A DNA stretch of 64,000 nt, taken from positions 1 to 64,000 of the forward strand of contig NZ_JAGGOZ010000064.1 of the NCBI RefSeq assembly GCF_018614075.1, read 5' to 3'. The translations under genes were made by a program, and so were the position numbers. Below the pieces are notes generated by a model, which was not told the DNA's origin, did not search any database, and saw only the letters and a program-made list of their open reading frames with translations. Positions 26,546 through 34,885 of the stretch are shown piece after piece (positions within the stretch are counted from its first letter, which is position 1; the number at the start of each line of letters is the position of its first letter). This stretch comes from Streptomyces sp. ISL-94. Lineage in GTDB: Bacteria; Actinomycetota; Actinomycetes; Streptomycetales; Streptomycetaceae.

Positions 26546-27307
26546 ATGGACGAATTGAAGGCTCAGGTGTCGCTGGAGGTCTCCGGCCTCGCCTACGCCT
26601 ACCCCGACGGCCACCAGGCCCTCTTCGGGGTGGACCTGACCGTCGGGCGCGGCGAGCGGGTCGCCCTGCTCGGGCCCAACGGCGCCGGCAAGACCACGCT
26701 CGTGCTGCACCTCAACGGCATCCTCACCGGCGGGGTCGGCTCGGTGACGGTGGCCGGGCTGCCCGTGGAGAAGCGCAACCTCGCCGAGATCCGCCGCCGG
26801 GTCGGCATCGTCTTCCAGGACCCCGACGACCAGCTGTTCATGCCGACCGTCCGGGAGGACGTGGCCTTCGGACCGGCCGCGGCCGGGATGCGCGGCGCCG
26901 AGCTGGAGGAGCGGGTCCGCGAGGCCCTGGAGCAGGTCGGCATGGCGGACTTCGCCGACCGGCCGCCGCACCACCTCTCCTTCGGACAGCGCCGCCGGGT
27001 GGCCGTCGCCACCGTCCTGGCGATGCGGCCCGAGATCCTCGTCCTCGACGAGCCCTCCTCCAACCTCGACCCGGCCTCGCGGCGCGAGCTCGCGGACATC
27101 CTGCGCTCGCTCGACGTGACGGTGCTGATGGTGACCCACGACCTCCCGTACGCGCTGGAGCTGTGCGCGCGCTCCGTCATCCTCAGCGAGGGCGCCATCG
27201 CCGCGGACGGCCGCACGCAGGACCTGCTGTGCGACGAGCCCCTGATGCGGGCGCACCGCCTGGAGCTCCCCTTCGGCTTCGACCCGCGGTCGGTCGCGGT
27301 GGCATAA
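26546..27307 (+). CDS. cbiO: ECF transporter ATPase CbiO
   Basis: A 253-aa ABC ATPase that powers the metal transporter. It shows Walker A GPNGAGKTT, Q-loop FQDPDDQLF, signature LSFGQRRRVAVA, Walker B ILVLDEPSSNLD and the switch His in VTHDLPYA. The GGAG at 26536-26539 sits six bases before ATG 26546, so that start is preferred to the ATG at 26540. It is the third gene of the operon. Confidence 0.9.
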   Translation: MDELKAQVSLEVSGLAYAYPDGHQALFGVDLTVGRGERVALLGPNGAGKTTLVLHLNGILTGGVGSVTVAGLPVEKRNLAEIRRRVGIVFQDPDDQLFMPTVREDVAFGPAAAGMRGAELEERVREALEQVGMADFADRPPHHLSFGQRRRVAVATVLAMRPEILVLDEPSSNLDPASRRELADILRSLDVTVLMVTHDLPYALELCARSVILSEGAIAADGRTQDLLCDEPLMRAHRLELPFGFDPRSVAVA

Positions 27308-27335
27308 GGACCGGCCGGCGGTTGTTGGCCTGCAC

Positions 27336-28529
27336 GTGAACATTCAGGGTGTGGTGGCGGAGGGCTTCGAGCCCGTCAGGGACGCGTTCGTACGCAATTT
27401 CGAGGTGCTGGGAGACCGGGGTGCGGCCGTGGCCGTCTACCGGGACGGACGCAAGGTCGTCGACCTGTGGGGCGGCACCAAGGACGCCGACGCCGACGCC
27501 GACGGAACCGCCGACGCCGACGGCACCGGCTCCGAGCCCTGGACCGAGGACACCGCGCAGATCGTCCGCTCCGCCACCAAGGGCGTGGCCGCGGCCGTAC
27601 CCCTCCTGCTGCACCAGCGCGGGCTGCTGGACCTCGACGCGCCGGTCGCCTCGTACTGGCCGGAGTTCAAGGCGGGAGGCAAGGACCGCACCCTGGTCCG
27701 CCACCTCCTCTCCCACCAGGCCGGCGTCCCGGCGCTGGACCGCGGACTGACCGTTGCCGAGGCCGCGGACGGGGTCAGCGGGGCGCGCGCCGTCGCCGCG
27801 CAACAGGCCTTCTGGGAACCCGGCACCGGGCACGGCTACCACGCGCAGACCTTCAGCTGGCTGGTGTCCGAGCTGGTGCTCCGGGCCACCGGCCGCACCG
27901 TCGGCTCCGTCCTGGCCGAGGAGATAGCCGAGCCGCTGGGCCTGGACTTCTGGATCGGCCTGCCCGCGGCGGAGGCCCACCGGGTGGGCCGGGTGGCCCC
28001 CGTCGACCCGCCGGAGAGCGCGGGCCTGCTGAAGACCCGGCCGCGGCGGAACGTTTCCGAGGCCTACGCCGACCCCGACTCCCTCACCCGCCGAGCCTTC
28101 GCGGCCATCGACCCCCAGCCGGACGAGAACGACCCCGCCTACCAGGCCGCCGAGCTCCCCGGCTCGGCCGGCATCGGCACGGCGCGCGCCCTGGCCCGCT
28201 TCTACGCGGCCACCATCGGCGTGGTGGAGGACGGCGCCCGCATCTTCACCCCGGCCACCACGGCCCTCGCCGCGCGGGAGCTCTCCTCGGGGCCCGACCG
28301 CGTCCTGGTGGTGAACACCCGCTTCGGCCCCGGCTACATGCTCCACGGCCCGGCCTCCCCGCTGCTCTCCCCGGCCTCCTTCGGCCACCCGGGCCGCGGC
28401 GGCTCCCTCGCCTTCGCGGACCCGGAGTCGGGCATCGGCTTCGGCTACGTCACCAACGCCCACGCCAAGTCGGTCACGGCCGACCCCCGCCCCCAGTCCC
28501 TCCTCCGAGCCCTCCGCTCCGCACTCTGA
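27336..28529 (+). CDS. serine hydrolase of the beta-lactamase/esterase family
   Basis: A 397-aa cytoplasmic class C beta-lactamase-like esterase. The active-site Ser-x-x-Lys is SATK in IVRSATKGVAAAV, the second motif Tyr is in GHGYHAQTFSWL, and the third-motif equivalent is HPGRGG near the C-terminus. Near residue 50 a short Asp-Ala repeat (DADADADG) has been inserted, probably by slippage. No signal peptide is seen. Such proteins are usually esterases rather than antibiotic-hydrolysing enzymes. It starts at GTG 27336 and is 29 bases from the ATPase stop. Confidence 0.85.
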   Translation: MNIQGVVAEGFEPVRDAFVRNFEVLGDRGAAVAVYRDGRKVVDLWGGTKDADADADGTADADGTGSEPWTEDTAQIVRSATKGVAAAVPLLLHQRGLLDLDAPVASYWPEFKAGGKDRTLVRHLLSHQAGVPALDRGLTVAEAADGVSGARAVAAQQAFWEPGTGHGYHAQTFSWLVSELVLRATGRTVGSVLAEEIAEPLGLDFWIGLPAAEAHRVGRVAPVDPPESAGLLKTRPRRNVSEAYADPDSLTRRAFAAIDPQPDENDPAYQAAELPGSAGIGTARALARFYAATIGVVEDGARIFTPATTALAARELSSGPDRVLVVNTRFGPGYMLHGPASPLLSPASFGHPGRGGSLAFADPESGIGFGYVTNAHAKSVTADPRPQSLLRALRSAL

Positions 28530-28574
28530 CCCGGCGGCGCCCGGCGGCGGGGCCGGATCCGCGTCGGAAACGGG

Positions 28575-30203
28575 TCAGCCGGCGTTGAGGACCTGGGCCA
28601 CGATCGGGCCGGCGGCGTCGGCTCCGTGGCCGCCGCCCTCGACCATCGCCGCCGCCGCCACGTCCCCGCTGAAGCCGGTGAACCAGCTGTCCGGGCTGCC
28701 CGAGCCGTCGACCTCCGCGGAGCCGGTCTTCGCGCCCTTGTCGGAGCCGCCCACGGCGGCCATGGTCTGCCGGGCCGTGCCGCTGCTCGCCGTCAGCCGC
28801 ATCATGGAGACCAGCTGCTGCTGCACCGAGGACTTCATGCGGCGCTGGGCCGTCGCGATCGTACGGCCGTCGAGCTCCGGGGAGACCAGCAGCGGCTGGC
28901 GGAACACGCCGGTGCGCGCGGTCGCGGTGATGGACGCGACGTTCAGCGGGTTCATGGTGATCCGGCCCTGCCCGATGTACCCGGCGGCCTCCTCCGCGCC
29001 CGTAGCCGTCGGGACCTTGCCGTCGACGGACTGGATGCCCGTCTTCCAGTCCAGGCCGATGCCGAAGACCTCCTTGGCCTCCTTCGACAGCGCGGCATCA
29101 TCCCTGACGCCGTCGATCGGCTTGATGAAGGCCGTGTTGCAGGACCTGGCGAAGCCGGTCGCGAAGGTCGCGCCCGGCGCCTCGAAGTTCTTCAGGTTGT
29201 GGAAGGTGCGGCCGCCCCACACCGCCTCCTTCGTGCACTCCGCCGGCTTGTCGGCGGCGACCAGCCCCCGGTCGATCAGCATCGCCGCCGTCACGATCTT
29301 CATCGTGGAACCGGGAGCCCTGGCACCCCTCATCGCCGCGTTGAAGCCGTCGGCGCGGTGGTTGGCGACGGCCAGGATGTGCCCGTTGCCGGGCTGGACT
29401 GCGACCACCGACGCCTCGGGGTACTTGCCGACCGCCTGCTCGGCCGCCGCCTGCACCTTCGCGTCCAGATACGTCTTGAGCGTGCCCGGCTCGCCCTCGA
29501 CCAGCGTCAGCAGCGTCCGCTTGGGCCCGCCTGCCGGTTCGATCCACACCTCGGCGCCGGGCTTGCCGCCCGTCTTGCCGCCGTACGCTGCGCGCAGCTC
29601 GTCGAGGACCGGCCGCAGCGAGGGGTACTTCTCCGGGGTCAGCTCCTCGCCGTTGCGGTCCACCGCCTTGACCGGCGGGGTCGCCGGGGCGCCCGCGCGC
29701 AGCTTCTCGCCCTTCTGGAGCTGTGGGTGGAGGATCGAATCCTGCCAGTCGACCAGCGGCTTCCCGCTGGTCAGGCCGCGCACCACGGTCAGCTGGGAGT
29801 CGTAGGCGAGCGGCTTGGTGACGCCCTCGTAGGTGATCTCCGCCTCGACCTTGTACGGCACGGTGGCGCCGTTCGGTGTGCCAGGGGTGATCACGGCCTT
29901 GGACACGTACGCCTTGGCCTTGAACTCCCCCACCGCGCTCTGCGCGGCCGCCGCGTTGTTCGTCAGGTCGGCGGCGGTCCTGGCGTCCCCCGCCGCCCAC
30001 GCGGCCAGGAAGGCCTTCGCGGTCGCGGCGGTCTCCTTCTCCGTGACGGGCCCGCTGCCCTTCTCCGCCTGGACGGAGGCGGAGCCGTCCGCCTTCCCCC
30101 CGCCCCCGCTGTCCCCGACCAGGGAGTACACCCCGTATCCGGCGCCGCCGACCATCGCGAGGAATACCCCGCCGATGACGGCGCCCTTCGCTGCCCCGTT
30201 CAC
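28575..30203 (-). CDS. penicillin-binding protein, class B transpeptidase with MecA-N-like domain
   Basis: A 542-aa peptidoglycan transpeptidase. It has an N-terminal signal anchor (AVIGGVFLAMVGGAGYGVYSLV), an NTF2-like MecA_N-type domain around residues 55-160, then the transpeptidase with active-site GSTMK (about residue 297), SCN in FARSCNTAF, and KTGSAE near the C-terminus. All three catalytic motifs are intact. Its location near the SsgA-like gene suggests a wall-synthesis role in differentiation, which is inference. A palindrome lies just upstream of its start. Confidence 0.9.
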   Translation of the reverse strand: MNGAAKGAVIGGVFLAMVGGAGYGVYSLVGDSGGGGKADGSASVQAEKGSGPVTEKETAATAKAFLAAWAAGDARTAADLTNNAAAAQSAVGEFKAKAYVSKAVITPGTPNGATVPYKVEAEITYEGVTKPLAYDSQLTVVRGLTSGKPLVDWQDSILHPQLQKGEKLRAGAPATPPVKAVDRNGEELTPEKYPSLRPVLDELRAAYGGKTGGKPGAEVWIEPAGGPKRTLLTLVEGEPGTLKTYLDAKVQAAAEQAVGKYPEASVVAVQPGNGHILAVANHRADGFNAAMRGARAPGSTMKIVTAAMLIDRGLVAADKPAECTKEAVWGGRTFHNLKNFEAPGATFATGFARSCNTAFIKPIDGVRDDAALSKEAKEVFGIGLDWKTGIQSVDGKVPTATGAEEAAGYIGQGRITMNPLNVASITATARTGVFRQPLLVSPELDGRTIATAQRRMKSSVQQQLVSMMRLTASSGTARQTMAAVGGSDKGAKTGSAEVDGSGSPDSWFTGFSGDVAAAAMVEGGGHGADAAGPIVAQVLNAG

Positions 30204-30225
30204 TTGAGTCCCCTCCAGAGTCCCC

Positions 30226-30249
30226 GTTCTCTGAACATGTTCAAAGAAC
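30226..30249. promoter_or_regulatory. 24-bp palindrome upstream of the PBP gene
   Basis: GTTCT-c-TGAACATGTTCA-a-AGAAC has 22 of 24 symmetric positions and lies 23-46 bases before the PBP start, a good place for an operator. The centre is TGAACATGTTCA. It is not the actinobacterial LexA box, which needs four bases between GAAC and GTTC. Confidence 0.55.
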
Positions 30250-30316
30250 CCCTGGTGCAGACCTTACGCGGCGCCACCACTCGGGGTCGTACTTGTTATC
30301 GGACCGGAACACGGCA

Positions 30317-30349
30317 GAAGGGCCCTCCCGCCACACGGGAAGACCCTTC
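30317..30349 (-). terminator. hairpin terminator of the mannosyltransferase gene
   Basis: GAAGGGCCCTCCCG pairs with CGGGAAGACCCTTC (12 of 14 positions) 24 bases beyond the minus-strand stop at 30373. Confidence 0.6.
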
Positions 30350-30372
30350 GCCGACCGCCTCGCCAAGCCCGG

Positions 30373-32148
30373 CTACACCCAGGTGTCCAGCCACATGCGG
30401 GCCCGCCACGAGTCCATCGGGAGGGTCTGGCCCGTGTAGATCGGCCAGAAATAGATGAAGTTCCACACGATCAGCAGGACCAGCACCCCCGCCCCGATCG
30501 CGCCCAGCGCCCGCCGCCGTTCGCTGGACCCGGCCGGGCCCAGCAGGGCGCCGATCATCATCGCCACCGCCAGGCACAGGTACGGGACGAAGACCACCGC
30601 GTAGAAGAAGAAGATCGTCCGCTCCTGGTAGTTGAACCAGGGCAGCAGGCCCGCACCCAGCGCGCATGCGATCGCGCCCGCCCGCCAGTCGCGGCGGAAG
30701 AACCACCGCCACAGCACGTACAGCAGCGCGAAGCAGCCCGCCCACCACAGCAGCGGGGTGCCCAGGGCCAGGACCTCGCGGGCGCACTTGCCCGCCTCGG
30801 TCGCGGGGCAGCCGTCGGTGCCGGGCTCGGGGGACTCGTAGAAGTAGGAGACGGGCCGGCCCAGGACCAGCCAGCTCCACGGGTTGGACTCGTAGGTGTG
30901 CCCCGAGGTCAGGCCGACGTGGAACTTGTAGACCTCGGTCTCGTAGTGCCACAGGCTGCGCAGCCACTCCGGCAGGAACGACAGCGCGCTGCCCTGGTCG
31001 TTCTTGGCCGCCCAGTCGCGCAGGTAGCCGCCCTTGCCGTTGTCCGGGCTGAGGATCCAGCCCGACCAGGAGGCGATGTACGTCACCACCGCCACCGGGA
31101 CCGTCGACACGAAGCCGGGCAGCGCGTCGCGGCGCAGCATCGCCGCGTACGGGGCCCCCGCCCCCGCGGTGCGCCGCGCGGCGGCGTCCCACAGCACGGT
31201 GAGGATCCCGAAGAAGGCCACGACGACGAAGCCGTTCCACTTCGTGCCGGCGGCCAGGCCCAGGAAGACCCCGGCCAGGATCCGGTACGGGCGCACGCCC
31301 AGCCGCAGCGTCTCGGCGATCCTCATGTCCGGCCGGGTCCGGCCCTCGTCGTCCACCGGCAGCGCGGCCGCGAGCCGCGCCCGGGCCTTGTCCCGGTCGA
31401 TGAACAGCGCCCCGAAGGCGGCCAGCACGAAGAACATCAGCACCAGGTCCAGCAGCGCCGTGCGGCTCATCACCAGGTGCAGGCCGTCCACCGCGAGCAG
31501 CGCGCCCGCCAGGCAGCCCAGGGAGGTCGAGCGGAAGAGGCGGCGCCCGATCCGGCACAGCATCAGCACCGAGAGGGTGCCGAGCACGGCGGTCATGAAC
31601 CGCCAGCCGAAGGGCGTGAAGCCGAACATCCACTCGCCGAGCCCGATCACCCACTTGCCGACGGGCGGGTGCACGACGTAGCCCGGGTCCAGCGGGAGGG
31701 AGACCCCGTCCGGGTTGGCGAGGATCGACTTGTCGATGTCCTTCGGCCAGCTCGCCTCGTAGCCCTGCTTGATCGTGGCCCAGGCGTCCTTGGCGTAGTA
31801 CGTCTCGTCGAATATCACCGCCTTCGGGCTGCCCAGGTGCGCGAACCTCAGCACCCCGGCGACCAGCGCCACCAGCAGCGGCCCCGCCCACGACAGGATG
31901 CGCTGCCAGATGCCCCACACGCCGGGCGGCAGACCGAAGGTCATCCACAGCTGTGGAGAGGGCTTGGCGTACGGGGGCACCAGGCGGGTGCGGACGTCCG
32001 CGCGCGGCGCCGCTGCGCCGCGCGGCACGTAGCCGAAGGCGCGCAGCCGGCGCAGCCAGGTGGACGGCTCTTCTTCGCGTCCCGCCGGCGGGGCGGGCGG
32101 GGCCCCCGCGGGGCTGGGCGGCGGCGTCGCGGTACTGGTCACCGGCAC
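30373..32148 (-). CDS. pmt: protein O-mannosyltransferase (PMT family)
   Basis: A 591-aa membrane glycosyltransferase that moves mannose from polyprenyl-phosphate-mannose to Ser/Thr of secreted proteins. It has a Pro-rich cytoplasmic N-terminus, about ten membrane helices, and the key first-loop motif FDETYYAKDAW with the catalytic Asp-Glu. HPPVGKWVIGLG and the later GTKWNGF are also typical. The start is one of two GTGs (32148 or 32142); neither has a strong ribosome site. It is divergent from rsmI. Streptomyces Pmt also serves as part of phage receptor glycosylation. Confidence 0.92.
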   Translation of the reverse strand: MPVTSTATPPPSPAGAPPAPPAGREEEPSTWLRRLRAFGYVPRGAAAPRADVRTRLVPPYAKPSPQLWMTFGLPPGVWGIWQRILSWAGPLLVALVAGVLRFAHLGSPKAVIFDETYYAKDAWATIKQGYEASWPKDIDKSILANPDGVSLPLDPGYVVHPPVGKWVIGLGEWMFGFTPFGWRFMTAVLGTLSVLMLCRIGRRLFRSTSLGCLAGALLAVDGLHLVMSRTALLDLVLMFFVLAAFGALFIDRDKARARLAAALPVDDEGRTRPDMRIAETLRLGVRPYRILAGVFLGLAAGTKWNGFVVVAFFGILTVLWDAAARRTAGAGAPYAAMLRRDALPGFVSTVPVAVVTYIASWSGWILSPDNGKGGYLRDWAAKNDQGSALSFLPEWLRSLWHYETEVYKFHVGLTSGHTYESNPWSWLVLGRPVSYFYESPEPGTDGCPATEAGKCAREVLALGTPLLWWAGCFALLYVLWRWFFRRDWRAGAIACALGAGLLPWFNYQERTIFFFYAVVFVPYLCLAVAMMIGALLGPAGSSERRRALGAIGAGVLVLLIVWNFIYFWPIYTGQTLPMDSWRARMWLDTWV

Positions 32149-32253
32149 ATCGTAGGGAAAGGATCTGTGAGAACCCCAGTGGCGGGCGGCGTGGAGGCGG
32201 AGTACGGGCGGAGTGGGGGCGGCGCCCGGGCGGCGGGCTGAGAGGATGGGCGG

Positions 32254-33150
32254 GTGACAACTGACCAGCCCCGCGGTATCGAGACCTCCTCTCCGGCCGG
32301 CGTCCTGGTGCTCGCCGGCACCCCCATCGGCGACCTCGCGGACGCCCCGCCGCGGCTCGCGGCCGAGCTGGAGCGGGCCGATGTGATCGCCGCCGAGGAC
32401 ACCCGGCGGCTGCGCCGGCTGACCCAGGGGCTGGGCGTGCACACCACCGGGCGCGTCCTTTCGTACTTCGAGGGCAACGAATCCGCCCGCACCCCCGAGC
32501 TGGTCGAGGCCCTGGCCGGCGGGGCGCGCGTGCTGCTGGTCACCGACGCGGGCATGCCGTCCGTCTCCGACCCCGGCTACCGGCTGGTCGCCGCCGCCGT
32601 GGAGAAGGACATCCGGGTCACCGCCGTCCCCGGGCCCTCCGCGGTGCTCACCGCGCTCGCGCTCTCCGGGCTGCCGGTGGACCGGTTCTGCTTCGAGGGG
32701 TTCCTGCCGCGCAAGGCGGGCGAGCGGCTCGGCCGGCTGCGCGAGGTCGAGGCCGAGCGGCGCACCCTCGTCTACTTCGAGGCCCCGCACCGGCTCGACG
32801 ACACCCTGGCCGCGATGGCCGAGGTCTTCGGCGCCGAGCGGCGGGCCGCCGTGTGCCGCGAGCTGACCAAGACCTACGAGGAGGTCAAGCGCGGCGGGCT
32901 CGGCGAGCTGGCCGCCTGGGCCGCCGAGGGCGTCCGCGGGGAGATCACCGTCGTCGTGGAGGGCGCCCCGGCGGCCGGCCCCGGCGATGTGGACGACGAG
33001 GAGCTCGTGCGCCGCGTACGGGTCCGCGAGGAGGCGGGAGAGCGGCGCAAGGAGGCCATCGCGGCGGTCGCCGCCGAGGCGGGGGTACCCAAGCGGGAGG
33101 TCTTCGACGCGGTCGTGGCGGCAAAGAATGCGGCACAAAAGGTGCTGTAA
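32254..33150 (+). CDS. rsmI: 16S rRNA 2'-O-ribose methyltransferase (C1402)
   Basis: A 298-aa SAM-dependent methyltransferase of the tetrapyrrole-methylase fold. Seen are LVLAGTPIGDLADAPPR (SAM-binding N-terminal loop), IAAEDTRRLRRLT, LLVTDAGMPSVSDPG, VPGPSAVLTALALSGLP and FYFEAPHR-type FEAPHRL, all diagnostic of RsmI. It modifies the ribosomal decoding centre together with RsmH. Start GTG 32254. Confidence 0.95.
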   Translation: MTTDQPRGIETSSPAGVLVLAGTPIGDLADAPPRLAAELERADVIAAEDTRRLRRLTQGLGVHTTGRVLSYFEGNESARTPELVEALAGGARVLLVTDAGMPSVSDPGYRLVAAAVEKDIRVTAVPGPSAVLTALALSGLPVDRFCFEGFLPRKAGERLGRLREVEAERRTLVYFEAPHRLDDTLAAMAEVFGAERRAAVCRELTKTYEEVKRGGLGELAAWAAEGVRGEITVVVEGAPAAGPGDVDDEELVRRVRVREEAGERRKEAIAAVAAEAGVPKREVFDAVVAAKNAAQKVL

Positions 33151-33200
33151 GTCGGTAAAGAGCTAACCTGAAAAGCAAAGCTCAGACCGCGCACCGGGCG

Positions 33201-33294
33201 CTTTGGGCATGAGTCGCCCAAAGACGGTCCAACAGTAGACAGGGCCTGATGCGCTCCCGCCCGAAGAGGCGTCCACTGGCAATGGCACCAGTGG
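33201..33294 (+). terminator. two hairpins between rsmI and the zinc-ribbon gene
   Basis: CTTTGGGC pairs with GCCCAAAG at 33201-33223, and CCACTGG with CCAGTGG at 33273-33294. The first could end rsmI transcription; the second lies just before the ribosome site of the next gene and may instead be a leader structure. Confidence 0.4.
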
Positions 33295-33310
33295 AACAAG
33301 AGGAGCTCGC

Positions 33311-33850
33311 ATGAGTGAGATCGCAGACACCCCGGTACCCGTCTCGGGACCCTCCCCCACACTCCGTGCGGGGGGAACCCCAGCCGGGCCCGTCGTCGCC
33401 GCCTCCGTCGTCTCTCCCGACGTGCAGACCGTGCACGAGGCGTACTCCTTCGCCTGCATGAGGTGCGGGTACGGCTGGGAGCAGGCGTACGCGATAGAGC
33501 ACCACGTCGACGGCAAGGGTCAGCCGTTCATCATGTACACGGTCAACGGCGAGCGGGTCCCCTCCCCGCTGTCCAACCCCACCTGCCTGAACTGCGGCGG
33601 CCACGTCGTACGCATCATGCGGGCCGGCCAGGTCTCCTCGGTGCTCGGCATGCTCGACCAGCTCTACCACCACCGCATCGCGCCCGGAATCGCCGGACCG
33701 GTGCCCGCCGGCGCGAACGTCCCCCGGACCCCGAGGCCGCGCAAGGCGCCCCCGCGGCACGACGCGCCCGGACCCGTCGCCATCGACAACGCCGCCGAGG
33801 AGCGCCGGGGCCGGCTCTCCCGACTGCTGGGGATCTTCCGCCGGTCATAA
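33311..33850 (+). CDS. zinc-ribbon-like protein of unknown function
   Basis: A 179-aa protein with two Cys pairs, FACMRCGYGW and PTCLNCGGHV, about 45 residues apart, forming a probable zinc ribbon. The C-terminal half is a Pro/Arg-rich linker and a basic amphipathic end (LSRLLGIFRRS). GTG-free start at ATG 33311 with AGGAG upstream. Residues 14-26 (GPSPTLRAGGTPA) are encoded by a repeat-like C-rich/G-rich palindrome, which looks like a later insertion. Known only as a conserved actinobacterial hypothetical as far as I can tell. Confidence 0.7.
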   Translation: MSEIADTPVPVSGPSPTLRAGGTPAGPVVAASVVSPDVQTVHEAYSFACMRCGYGWEQAYAIEHHVDGKGQPFIMYTVNGERVPSPLSNPTCLNCGGHVVRIMRAGQVSSVLGMLDQLYHHRIAPGIAGPVPAGANVPRTPRPRKAPPRHDAPGPVAIDNAAEERRGRLSRLLGIFRRS

Positions 33851-33860
33851 GATCGGCCGT

Positions 33861-34772
33861 ATGAGCACCCCCTCCGCCTCCAAGGACGCCCTGCCGCCGC
33901 TGCCCGAACCCCTCCGGGTGGCGGTGGCGGATTCGCACACCCACCTGGACATGCAGTCCGGCACCGTCGAGGAAGGCCTGGCCAGGGCCGCCTCGGTGGG
34001 CGTGACCACGGTGGTCCAGGTGGGCTGCGACGTGAAGGGCTCCCGGTGGGCCGCCGAGACCGCCGCCGCGCACGAGAACGTCCACGCGGCCGTGGCCCTC
34101 CACCCGAACGAGGCGCCCCGCATCGTCCACGGGGACCCTGGGGGCACCTCCCAGCCCCCTGGGGCTGGGGGAGGGTGGTCCCGGCAGGGCGCGCGCACCG
34201 GCGGCGGAGACGCGGCCCTCGACGACGCCCTCGCCGAGATCGAGGCGCTGGCCGCCCTCGACCACGTCAAGGCGGTCGGCGAGACCGGGCTGGACTACTT
34301 CCGCACCGGCCCGGAGGGCATGGCGGCGCAGGAGCGCTCCTTCCGCGCCCACATCGAGATCGCCAAGCGGCAGGGCAAGGCGCTCGTCATCCACGACCGC
34401 GAGGCCCATGCGGACGTGCTGCGCATCCTGCGGGACGAGGGTGCGCCCGAGCGGACCGTCTTCCACTGCTACTCCGGGGACGCGGAGATGGCCCGGCTGT
34501 GCGCCGCCGCCGGGTACTACATGTCCTTCGCCGGGACGGTCACCTTCAAGAACGCGGCGCCGCTGCGCGAGGCCCTGGCCGTCGCCCCGCTGGAGCTCGT
34601 GCTCGTAGAGACCGACGCCCCGTACCTCACCCCGGCGCCGTACCGCGGACGGCCCAACGCGCCGTACCTCATTCCGCTGACCGTACGGGCGATGGCGGCG
34701 GTGCGCGGCATCGGCGAGGACGCGATGGCGACCGCCCTTGCGGCGAACACGGCCCGGGCCTTCGCCTACTGA
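33861..34772 (+). CDS. tatD: TatD-family metal-dependent DNase
   Basis: A 303-aa TIM-barrel hydrolase. Metal-binding motifs are in order: DSHTHLD, GETGLDYF with Glu, LVIHDREAH, HCYSGD and ETDAPYLTP. All ligands are present. Compared with other streptomycete TatD sequences known to me, the loop after ALHPNEAPRIVHGDP has an extra GGTSQPPGAGG-like segment encoded by a dispersed palindromic repeat (34140-34169). It is the first gene of a tight group with rpfB, rsmA and ispE, an order typical of actinomycetes. Confidence 0.92.
   Translation: MSTPSASKDALPPLPEPLRVAVADSHTHLDMQSGTVEEGLARAASVGVTTVVQVGCDVKGSRWAAETAAAHENVHAAVALHPNEAPRIVHGDPGGTSQPPGAGGGWSRQGARTGGGDAALDDALAEIEALAALDHVKAVGETGLDYFRTGPEGMAAQERSFRAHIEIAKRQGKALVIHDREAHADVLRILRDEGAPERTVFHCYSGDAEMARLCAAAGYYMSFAGTVTFKNAAPLREALAVAPLELVLVETDAPYLTPAPYRGRPNAPYLIPLTVRAMAAVRGIGEDAMATALAANTARAFAY
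34140..34169. repeat. dispersed palindromic repeat inside tatD
   Basis: The 16-mer GGGGGCACCTCCCAGC at 34140-34155 is identical to the complement of 10429-10444 in the intergenic cluster, and CCCAGCCCC-ct-GGGGCTGGG forms a perfect hairpin. It is in frame and enlarges a surface loop of TatD. Confidence 0.65.
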
Positions 34773-34885
34773 GCCGCCGACTGCTCGACACGCTGCGTAG
34801 CCGCTTGACTTTGGTCGGTGACGGCTCCTCCGGTAAGGTGCCGTGCCCGAACCAGCGGGTCCGGACCACCAGTGGAGCGAGCGTC

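Noticed and set aside
30226..30249. LexA/SOS box before the PBP gene
   Set aside because: The spacing between GAAC and GTTC is two bases instead of the four in the actinobacterial SOS box.
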